23,263 nucleotides of DNA. Origin: Cylindrotheca closterium (taxonomy: Eukaryota > Bacillariophyta > Bacillariophyceae > Bacillariales > Bacillariaceae). The translations under genes were made by a program, and so were the position numbers. The DNA is taken from NCBI GenBank assembly GCA_933822405.4, contig CAKOGP040001717.1, positions 1 to 23,263 of the forward strand. The letters are read 5' to 3'. The notes beneath the pieces were generated by a model. The model did no database searches and was not told the origin of the DNA. It was given only the letters and a program-made list of their open reading frames with translations. Shown here piece after piece: positions 8,899 through 15,790 of this stretch. Each line of letters starts with the position of its first letter. Positions within the stretch are counted from its first letter, which is position 1.

Positions 8899-9390
8899 CG
8901 CTGCAATGACGGGGGATCCTGCTGTTTTGTTTGATAAAACGTGGTGGTCCGATCGTTATTGTTTCAGCTGAAGGTTCCAAGGGATATCATCAAAGAACTG
9001 CATTGTGATGTCTTGAACTTGCGGTGAACATAGGAGACAAACCCTCGTACGTATCAGGTTAGTCGAACTTGTCGTGTATGAGCGCGCTGCCGCTCTGCCC
9101 GACGAGCGAGCAAGACGCCGAAGGCGTCTGTGCTTTACTGGTGACAGTCGTCTATTACAGTAGCTAGAAGTAAGGAAGGCGTATCCAACTAGTAACGTCA
9201 CCAAACTCTCTTGGTACGATACAGTACTTCGAAAAGTGTTGAATTTCTCAAACTGCAAGAAGCCGCGTTCTTGGCATAAGTGGCTGTTCTTTTTGTGGCT
9301 TGGTCAAGAAATCGTTGTCTGCTTCTCGAATGGGGATGAACAGATTGTTCTGTATCTGGAAAACGGGGGAAAGCTGATGGAAAAAGGGAA
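8899..9390. other. Upstream flank of the CCT gene, no gene seen
   Basis: About 490 bp upstream of the CCT gene. It has two TACAGTA copies (9156-9162, 9220-9226). An ORF of about 100 codons on the minus strand (8956-9258) has no recognisable domain. It may hold the CCT promoter and leads into the 10-bp tandem repeat. Confidence 0.4.
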
Positions 9391-9484
9391 AAATCTTGAA
9401 AAATCTTGAAAAATCTTGAAAAATCTTGAAAAATCTTGAAAAATCTTGAAAAATCTTGAAAATTCTGAAAATTCTTGAAAATTC
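9391..9484 (+). repeat. 10-bp tandem repeat with phased A-tracts
   Basis: Seven perfect consecutive copies of the 10-mer AAATCTTGAA occupy 9391-9460, followed by about 24 bases of degenerate copies (AATTCTGAAAATTCTTGAAA). Each unit contributes an A5 tract once per 10 bp, close to the helical repeat, which is the classic arrangement for intrinsically curved DNA. The repeat creates artefactual reading frames of repeating Phe/Ile/Lys on the minus strand; these are not genes. Confidence 0.92.
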
Positions 9485-9794
9485 ATTATGCGGGATTGTT
9501 TGCGGGATCAAAAAGATCCGATATCAAGATTCCAGATTCCGGATTGACATGCGCGGACTGCTTGAGATCCGCGCAAAGCATTTTGCCGGATGGGCCTCGA
9601 GTTCTACTTAACGACATCAGTTCTTCGAAGAATTTCTACACTGCACAGGCCCGTCACGTAAAAAACGTAGTGGCGCGCCTGCCAGGACATTCCTTTGCGA
9701 GCTGGTCAAGCCTCCTTCAAATCGAACGGGTCGTGTTGGACACATGGTGGTGCCACCCGCAATGATCGGTCTATCCGCGAACACTCCAACATTT
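9485..9794. other. Spacer between the 10-bp repeat and the left hairpin array
   Basis: A plus-strand frame of about 96 codons (9475-9765) crosses most of this stretch but gives no recognisable protein and starts inside the tandem repeat. An isolated CCGCGAA at 9775-9781 resembles the core of the hairpin array that follows. Nothing else is supported. Confidence 0.4.
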
Positions 9795-9940
9795 AACCGC
9801 GAATTGAAAAATTCGCTGCTATTTAACCGCGAATTGAGAAATTCGCGGCTATTTAACCGCGAATGCCTCCATTCGCCGTTGTGATAACCGCGAATTGAAA
9901 AAGCGCCGTTGCGTTAACCGCGAATTGATATATTCTAAAA
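9795..9940 (+). repeat. Left array of ~30-bp-period hairpin repeats
   Basis: AACCGCGAAT starts at 9795, 9825, 9855, 9886 and 9916, that is spacings of 30, 30, 31 and 30 bp. Copies 1-3 can each form a stem-loop: GCGAATT-GAAA-AATTCGC in copy 1, a 9-bp stem with a GAGA loop in copy 2, and GCGAATG-CCTC-CATTCGC in copy 3, where both arms change together. Copies 4 and 5 keep only the left arm. A matching array lies at 10973-11122 in the same orientation. The repeats have no unique spacers and are not a CRISPR. Confidence 0.9.
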
Positions 9941-9970
9941 ATTCAGCAACAAAACCAAACAAATCCATCA

Positions 9971-10770
9971 ATGGTGTTTGTGGAGCCTGAGACGCCCTGG
10001 AAGACCAGCAGGGCGAAACAAATCATCCAGGAACTACTGGGGATCTGTCGCGCGATAGAGAAGCCTTAGGTGATGAAGGAAACAAGTAGATGATGAAGGG
10101 AACAACATGATTCTAAAAGTCATCTTGAAAGTGATTTGCGAAATGGGCGAGGAGTCTACCAGGTACGAAGGGAGATCGGAAAAGTGGGATCCCAAGAAGC
10201 TTGCTACCAGGCTCAGAAGTTACAAAAGGCGAACAATATCTTGGAGCATAAGATGGGACGAAAAATCAGCAGGGCAAAAGACATTCTATGGGATCTCTTG
10301 CAACCGCTCCTGTTGTCCCCCATCCCACTCGATGGGGAAAAGTTGACTACAAAAGGTGTGTGACATGAGCGGCGAGAAAAATAGGAAGTCGAACAATGTG
10401 GTTCTGAATATTTTGCTGATAGACTGACAGCGCTGCAGAAGCAAGAAAACCAGAAGATCAGCAGAGTCGTCGAGGACCACTAGGCTCATGTCAAACAGTT
10501 CGTCGACAACCATCCAGTAACATCCTTTCAAAGCTACTACAAAATATCCATTGACAATGATCGGATGCCCAGAAGCTTCTGCGTCAAGCCATGGACGAGA
10601 ATGGAAAAGATAAGCTCCTGTAAGATATCAAGATCTATGCCGTTCTTAACGAAAACAGTATTGCAAGGAGTTTTCTTTGAATGTTTTCAGGGAATGCAAC
10701 TACCAGGAGATTAGAACAGGGAAGTACTTGCACGCTCTCAAAGTCAAGGGGAAGAATCATAGATCTATAA
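9971..10770 (+). pseudogene. Decayed copy of a repeated (diatom-type) protein family
   Basis: Fragments in different plus-strand frames read as parts of one protein. From ATG 9971: TPWKTSRAKQIIQELL, ending at a TAG. Near 10180: WDPKKLATRLRSYKRR. Near 10440-10520: QKISRVVEDH, a stop, then AHVKQFVDNHPVTSFQSYYK. Near 10690-10770: YQEIRTGKYLHALKVKGK. The order and wording (a W-x-x-S-x-AK opening block, an R-L-x-x-x-R block, and the closing IRT-KYLH-LKVKGK block) fit a multicopy protein family of unknown function that I recall from diatom genomes. At least three stops and several frame changes break it, so it is not expected to make protein. Identification is from remembered motif patterns and was not searched. 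Confidence 0.5.
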
Positions 10771-10972
10771 CGTAGTAATGATGCTATAGAAGACTATTTA
10801 CTACACTTGCATTTTCACTATTGGAACAGCTGATTTTCCTCTCTCTAGAGGCTCTCAAGAGGACAACTTTCCCAATCCAAACATAGGAAGAAACCCTGTG
10901 ATTGAGGAACAAACCATTCTATTGCATGGTATCGTTGTATGGAGGAAGAAATGAGAGTGATTCTACATCACG

Positions 10973-11122
10973 CAATTCGCGGTTGAATTAACCGCGAATT
11001 GAAAAATTCGCTACTAAATAACCGCGAATTGAAAAATTCGCTGTTAAATTTACCGCGATTTTTGAATTCGCTGTTAAATTTACCGCGAATTTTTCAACTC
11101 GCGGTTAATTAACCGCGAATTA
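10973..11122 (+). repeat. Right array of ~30-bp-period hairpin repeats
   Basis: The unit (A/T)ACCGCGA starts at 10990, 11020, 11051, 11081 and 11111 (spacings 30, 31, 30, 30). It opens with a 12-bp inverted repeat, CAATTCGCGGTT (10973-10984) and AACCGCGAATTG (10990-11001), separated by 5 bases. The first two units repeat the GCGAATT-GAAA-AATTCGC hairpin exactly as in the left array. Near its end is a perfect 20-bp palindrome, TCGCGGTTAATTAACCGCGA (11099-11118). Confidence 0.9.
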
Positions 11123-11819
11123 TAGTTGAAAGAATTTCTTCATCCGTAACGCCCGCTTCGCGCGGGCGGTTCGGTTTCATGATCTGGTTGCCTCCGTGAC
11201 ACATACTGGCTGGCGATCGAAGAAGTATTCGGCTGGCGCGTACTGACATTTTTACGTGATGGGCCAGTACCAGTACCAACCGTAAGTGTGGATGTATCTG
11301 CTGCGAAAAATCAACGTAGAAAAACGGTTAAAACAGACTTTCTACATTCAGGTTTACGGAATGGGCCTCATGAACGCTGAGTTTTCGGAAGTCTGGCTCA
11401 TGAATAACGGCTGTTATAACCTCAAGGCTATCTTATGCGCTGCAGTATTGGTGGATCACAAGAAGCAGCGAAGTTCCTAGTTTGATGGGTTGGTATATTT
11501 ACAATTACAAAATTTGCTCTTGTGTCGACAAATGCATGACCACCAGAGATGCCCTTCTGTCAGCATGAACATCTTCGACAGGGCAATCCCTCCCCAATTG
11601 CCGCAGAAGTTGGACCATTTTCGAATTTGCACATGTACGCGTCAGGTTCAGAAACACAACGAAATGAGTCACGATTCTCGCCAAGGTCCCAAATCGCTTT
11701 GCTGTCAGGCCATCGGCAAGTGCCTAGGTCAGAAGCATGCGGCTTTTGGGCAAGTGTCCCATTTGTCTTCGCTGAATGTCCGAGTACGACCAATCCATGA
11801 TTATTCTATTGAATGAATT
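11123..11819. other. Spacer downstream of the hairpin array, no supported gene
   Basis: It contains a GC-rich inverted repeat (CGCCCGC-TTCGC-GCGGGCG, 11150-11168). On the plus strand an open frame without ATG (about 11183-11370) reads DTYWLAIEEVFGWRVLTFLR and onward, which I do not recognise. Other frames at 11286-11480, 11490-11816 and, on the minus strand, 11560-11793 show no domain. A decayed element flank is the likeliest content. Confidence 0.4.
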
Positions 11820-12500
11820 TTACTTGACAACAACCGTCTCGAGTACTTTTCGAGCTCTCTTGTATTCTTTCCGCTTGTCATGCTCTGAGAGTTGCTGCCA
11901 CCGCTCTTCCTCGTCCATCTCAACTTCAACAGTCTCGGAACCAGACACCATAGCTTCTGTCGATGGGGTTTCTCCACTCATGCTTACACGCATAGGTTTC
12001 TCCTTCGTCGTTCCTTCGCTCCCTTTCTCTTGGTGTTTCCGATATCGAAGTGCTCGTCGGGAAGCTTCAGATCTGATTCGGGACCTTGCAGAATCTCCAT
12101 TAAGACCCTCTAAGTACTTCAGTAGTATGGCGAAGGATGATTTTGATACCTTGTCAACTTCATACATGTGCCTAATAAGCCACGACTGAGTGTTTTTATT
12201 GAATTTCCATGTCGAGTCTTCACTATCTCGTCGTTCCCAATCCAAAAGATAGGTTGCCGCTCCCGATGGAGCCTTAATATGACGGTCGCATTTCATACCA
12301 GATGGACTCTTCCCTTCATCTGCTTTTCTATTTCCCTTTCTGTTTGCGCCCGATCCTGCCTTGTGTGGTTGTTTATTTTTCTCTGCAGTCATCTTCAATA
12401 CCATTCTGTTTTTCTTTTTATTGTACAGCCTTAACTCTCGATACTTTGGATTGTCCAGTTGTTTCAGGAGACTCTTGAAGATTGTACCGTACAGTACCAT
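11820..12500 (-). CDS. WKF-domain protein (C7orf50-like)
   Basis: Single-exon minus-strand ORF of 226 residues; the first ATG is at 12500 (the frame before it begins with TTG only). The diagnostic block starts at residue about 88: LDWERRD, then WKFNKNTQSWLIRHMY (from W98), then VSKSSFAILLKYLEGLNG and a basic helix. This matches the WKF domain (DUF2373) of human C7orf50 and fungal relatives, which are nucleolar and associated with ribosome biogenesis, with no known catalytic role. The N-terminal third is basic and Lys-rich; the C-terminus combines an acidic patch (EVEMDEEE) with a Lys/Arg-rich helix ending in VVVK. A later start at Met33 is possible. It shares a 211-bp divergent spacer with the next gene. 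Confidence 0.8.
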   Translation of the reverse strand: MVLYGTIFKSLLKQLDNPKYRELRLYNKKKNRMVLKMTAEKNKQPHKAGSGANRKGNRKADEGKSPSGMKCDRHIKAPSGAATYLLDWERRDSEDSTWKFNKNTQSWLIRHMYEVDKVSKSSFAILLKYLEGLNGDSARSRIRSEASRRALRYRKHQEKGSEGTTKEKPMRVSMSGETPSTEAMVSGSETVEVEMDEEERWQQLSEHDKRKEYKRARKVLETVVVK

Positions 12501-12711
12501 TTTCAATTTTTATTTTCATTGGTGGCTTCGAACGCGGTCGGTTCTCTGTACGTCACGCTAAGTAGCCGTTGGCCGGCTGGCGATGATTTGCGGGACTGTT
12601 GACAGATCACAATATTCTGTTTTGAACGTACTGGTATCCTTTGTAGTTCAACTATAGGCGTAAGGGCTGACAAGCTTAGATTCGCATAGTGACAGCGCTG
12701 GCCAAGTAGAG
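12490..12711. promoter_or_regulatory. Divergent promoter region between the WKF gene and the LRR-like gene
   Basis: Only 211 bp separate two outward-facing ATGs (12500 minus, 12712 plus), so the promoters must be shared or overlapping. A TACAGTA (12490-12496) lies just inside the 5' end of the WKF CDS. No TATA box is evident. Confidence 0.4.
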
Positions 12712-14295
12712 ATGCTGAGACCAAGCCCAGGATTCGAGGAGAGTCCAGTCCACGGGTGCACCGTTCCAATAAGCCGAAAGAAAAGGAAAAAGCTAGTGTT
12801 TACATCCCCTCGCTTCTCGAACAGAGATGAAGATATCTTTTTAAGGCACGAACATTTATTCGATTCTGCTAAACGCTGGGAATCCATATCGGAACAAGCC
12901 GGAGATCATCAGCAGACTGGAAGAGTTCTGGTATTGCACCGGACAATAAGCCCAATGGCTCTACGGTATGGAATAACACAGCAGGCATCCCTTCGGGTTC
13001 GTTCTTTAAGTTTACCCTTGGACAAGAGGGAATTTGATCTTGCAGAATGGATTGATATCATTGCAGAAACTCTGATCAATCTAGAAAATCTGTCTATAGT
13101 CGACAGCCAGTTTCAAGATTTGTCGGCAACCAGGCTAATGCAACGTTCGTATATACTGCAGAAGATGCCCAACCTAACGTCAATCGACGAGATTAGAATC
13201 ACAGAGGGGGAGAGAAGTATGGCACACAGCAATGTCAGTACAGGAAGTCAAGTCGTAGACTGTGACATTCATGATAAGTTTGCATCAGTTGATTCTTCAT
13301 GTCGGCCTTCCTTGGACGCCAACGCTTTCAGTGATCGGTCAATAGACCATGAAAATGTGAACAGGCAAAATCATGAACGGAACAAGGCCTCGTCGTCCGA
13401 TCTTGCACCTTGTCTCACGAGACTAAACTCAGAATGCAGCAGAAGCGAAGCTAAGTCACATTCTTGCATTCCTTGTATCCCTGGACCAGAGAATACAGAT
13501 CAACAAAATGATTATTTGGAATGTCACATAGATGCTTCATCTGCGCTCGAGTCTAGTACATGCAAAAGCGATGGGAAGTATAGCATGGGCAAAGCATCGG
13601 TCGAGAGCAACAGAGACAACTTTGATAATGACTCTGTGACAAGTTCTCATATTGAATGGACGGCTGCCTGTGGCGTACTGACATTCAGGAGTGACAATGT
13701 GTGTGTACCAGATATTCGCTTGCCGTTTTGCGGAACTGGAACAAAAGCAATATGTGACGAAGAAAATCATAGACTTCGCGCTCAGGCAAAGAAAGGAATG
13801 CAAAGGAAAATGAAGTCTTTGCCTTCGATTTGCACCCCTGTTCGTGGCTCAAATTGTGGTTCGCAGTTTTTCCCTTCTGAGGCGAAACTCGAGACTATGC
13901 AAACGTTAGCAGCGTGCTCCGAACAAAATGAAAACGTACCGCTGGGGAAATATCAAATGGACGGAACAAAAGTTGTTCATCGAGGAGGACCAGGTGAAAC
14001 GATCTCTCGGCCGCTTCCTCTCGTGAGGATGCATGGCTACAACGATATACAGCACACTGGCACTCAGCATGTAGTCATCTTGCCTGGTCGTAATCCCATA
14101 CACAACGAGGAGTGTGTGAACGAGAAAGAACCAGCGCTACAAAGAAAGCAGGTTTTGAGCTATTCAAAAGAAAATTGGACAAATTCCATGTTCGATACTA
14201 TATATGATGAGGATGATGATGACGACGACGAAATTATCGTGGAGGCTAACAGCTGTGAGATTGGTTGGGAATCAAAGACTAGCGTTGTAGAATGA
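12712..14295 (+). CDS. Hypothetical protein with a short LRR-like segment and long disordered tail
   Basis: Intronless ORF of 527 residues from the ATG at 12712. An N-terminal basic cluster SRKKRKK (about 21-27) could be a nuclear localisation signal. Residues about 70-165 resemble two or three leucine-rich repeats of the SDS22 type: GRVLVLHRTISPMAL, LRVRSLSLPLDK, LINLENLSIVDSQFQDLS, MPNLTSIDEIRIT. From about 170 to 500 the sequence is Ser-, Asn- and Cys-rich without periodicity and probably disordered. An acidic stretch (YDEDDDDDDE) closes the protein. It faces away from the WKF gene and converges on 14408-15517, with 112 bp between stops. No function is assigned; the length and codon pattern make it a credible gene. 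Confidence 0.72.
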   Translation: MLRPSPGFEESPVHGCTVPISRKKRKKLVFTSPRFSNRDEDIFLRHEHLFDSAKRWESISEQAGDHQQTGRVLVLHRTISPMALRYGITQQASLRVRSLSLPLDKREFDLAEWIDIIAETLINLENLSIVDSQFQDLSATRLMQRSYILQKMPNLTSIDEIRITEGERSMAHSNVSTGSQVVDCDIHDKFASVDSSCRPSLDANAFSDRSIDHENVNRQNHERNKASSSDLAPCLTRLNSECSRSEAKSHSCIPCIPGPENTDQQNDYLECHIDASSALESSTCKSDGKYSMGKASVESNRDNFDNDSVTSSHIEWTAACGVLTFRSDNVCVPDIRLPFCGTGTKAICDEENHRLRAQAKKGMQRKMKSLPSICTPVRGSNCGSQFFPSEAKLETMQTLAACSEQNENVPLGKYQMDGTKVVHRGGPGETISRPLPLVRMHGYNDIQHTGTQHVVILPGRNPIHNEECVNEKEPALQRKQVLSYSKENWTNSMFDTIYDEDDDDDDEIIVEANSCEIGWESKTSVVE

Positions 14296-14407
14296 TCGGA
14301 CTCGTTTCTATTTGGTACTCGGATGTTCCAGATTGCATTTCTGCACTTGTCAGCCATGTATCATCAGATTGACTCAGTATAATGGCTGTCCCTCTTGGAT
14401 AAGAACT

Positions 14408-15517
14408 TCAAGTTTCGATTTGCAACAACCGTTGCAACTGCCGTCTTCTGATCTCCAAATGCTCGTTCGGTGTTTCAAGAGCGACTTCAATTAGTTCCAT
14501 AGCCATCGTGGCTTGTGTGTGTAGAACTAACTTTACGACTCTCAGTGGATCAACACTTGCGACCTCTTCATCTTGTAGATGGCCAGAGCATGAAGATTCT
14601 AGTAGCTCCACTAGAAAATCTTCAGCTCGTCCATAGTCCACCGATCCCACAAAATAAGAGTCTCTTTTCTCAACATAAATATTCCTCAACAACGTGAGAT
14701 CAGCATCGTCTTCGGCAGTGTTCAAGACGCGGTGAATGCTCTCTTGTAGTGTGAAAAGCATAAGAAGGTCAAAATTTCCTTTCCGTAAGGGGGAGGGTAA
14801 AGGCTCTCCGTCCATTGGTTGATAGAGAAACAAAAGATTCGTTCGATATTGGTCGTTGCCCTGCCCATTAGCCTTGAATTCATGATAATCGTCAATAAAG
14901 GAACTGGAAATATCAATAATTCGATCTAAGTCTCTTGCAAACTCCAGTGCTATTTGTTCTCTTACACTGATCAAGCGACTGCATAGTGACGATGGCGTGA
15001 TGTCGATCTCATATTCGAATTTGACAATCGTAACATCTTGCTCCTCCAAGAGCGCCTCGAAATAGGAGTTCCACGAGGGGAAAAGTGTTGTATTGATTGC
15101 TGAGAGACCGTGGTATGAAAGGAGCTTGATCTCTTCGTCTTTTGAACCACCTTGAGTCGCGCGGTCGAAAGCAGATTGCATATTCTGAAGCACCTTATCT
15201 TTTCCATGTTTATTTTTTCTGCGCTCTCTCAGCACTGGCTTGGTGAAGTTCTGCTCGAGCCAAATAGCAGTGTCTATGTCTCTCAATGATACCATCAAGA
15301 AGAGGAAATTTTGGATGCTGCATTGATTGATGAAAATTGCGAAGTCATTTTCGATAATCCTTGGCCTTGCTCCATCCACATTTTGAATGTTAGCGGCGCC
15401 GTGACTACAAAGTGCGAAGAAAGATCTCCGGGGCGAGGATTGATGAGATGCTAGAAGACCTGAAACAAGCGCGACACTGAAACAGGACAAGAGGCCACGA
15501 AACCATGGCAATTGCAT
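14408..15517 (-). CDS. Conserved-looking protein of unknown function with N-terminal signal sequence
   Basis: Intronless minus-strand ORF of 369 residues; ATG at 15517. The first 24 residues look like a signal peptide or signal anchor (RGLLSCFSVALVSGLLA). Residues about 45-80 carry FAIFINQCSIQNFLFLMVSL and DIDTAIWLEQNF. Residues about 125-200 carry LLSYHGLSAINTTLFPSW, EYEIDITPSSLCSRL and SVREQIALEFARDLD, a block I associate with uncharacterised proteins of diatoms and other algae. No enzyme motif is recognised. The region after the signal (SPRRSFFALCSHG) is basic, which is compatible with a bipartite plastid presequence, but there is no clear ASAF site. The protein is probably secreted or routed through the ER. 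It is divergent from the PPR gene. Confidence 0.7.
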   Translation of the reverse strand: MQLPWFRGLLSCFSVALVSGLLASHQSSPRRSFFALCSHGAANIQNVDGARPRIIENDFAIFINQCSIQNFLFLMVSLRDIDTAIWLEQNFTKPVLRERRKNKHGKDKVLQNMQSAFDRATQGGSKDEEIKLLSYHGLSAINTTLFPSWNSYFEALLEEQDVTIVKFEYEIDITPSSLCSRLISVREQIALEFARDLDRIIDISSSFIDDYHEFKANGQGNDQYRTNLLFLYQPMDGEPLPSPLRKGNFDLLMLFTLQESIHRVLNTAEDDADLTLLRNIYVEKRDSYFVGSVDYGRAEDFLVELLESSCSGHLQDEEVASVDPLRVVKLVLHTQATMAMELIEVALETPNEHLEIRRRQLQRLLQIET

Positions 15518-15790
15518 TGATGCTTTGTGCTACCGGCTACCGATACCTACAGTACAGTATCTCGCTAACGCTGCGGATTTGTTTGATTTTGACTAAGTTG
15601 ACCACTTGCCATCCAACAGTTTCAAGTTGTTCCAATCGGTTGTTCGTTCTTTTCAGTACACAATATCATATCATATCATATCATATCATTCACATCACAT
15701 CACATCACATCACATCACATCACATCACATTACATTACATTACATTACATCACATCACAAGAATTCGTGCAGAAAGTTGTCCAATACAGC
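15518..15790. promoter_or_regulatory. Divergent promoter region with overlapping TACAGTA motifs
   Basis: This 273-bp spacer separates the ATGs of the unknown minus-strand gene (15517) and the PPR-SMR gene (15791). Two TACAGTA copies overlap at 15548-15559, 31-42 bases from the minus-strand ATG. The pentanucleotide microsatellite occupies the half near the PPR gene. Confidence 0.4.
15663..15760 (+). repeat. Compound pentanucleotide microsatellite
   Basis: Three related 5-mers follow one another: ATATC x5 (15663-15687), a 3-base junction, CACAT x8 (15691-15730), TACAT x4 (15731-15750), then CACAT and CACAA (15751-15760). It lies about 30 bases before the first ATG of the PPR gene, so it is probably in its 5' UTR or core promoter. 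Length variation between alleles is to be expected. Confidence 0.93.

Larger units (their letters stand above)
9795..11122. mobile_element. Candidate non-autonomous or decayed element bounded by hairpin arrays
   Basis: Two arrays with the same 30-bp unit, five units each and nearly the same spacing lie about 1.03 kb apart and enclose a broken coding region. Matched repeat clusters at both ends are typical of subterminal repeats of DNA transposons, but no target-site duplication, transposase or exact termini could be fixed, and the repeats are palindromic so their relative orientation is ambiguous. An alternative is a gene remnant by chance between two satellite patches. Confidence 0.35.

Noticed and set aside
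9248..9511. Minus-strand ORFs with repeating Phe-Lys-Ile-Phe-Gln-Asp
   Set aside because: They arise from the 10-bp tandem repeat, whose period gives a repeating peptide in every frame; no domain is present.
9795..11122. CRISPR array suggested by regular 30-bp spacing
   Set aside because: Units are contiguous palindromic repeats with no unique spacers, there are no cas genes, and the host is eukaryotic.
11150..11180. tRNA-like arm suggested by the GC hairpin followed by GGTTCGG
   Set aside because: No cloverleaf with acceptor, D and anticodon arms could be built around it.
11286..11816. Short plus-strand ORFs after the right array
   Set aside because: No domain, no splice pattern that joins them and no matching motif were seen; they are kept only as part of the spacer description.
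11776..12189. 137-codon plus-strand ORF
   Set aside because: It is antisense to the WKF-domain gene, whose conserved motif fixes the coding strand.
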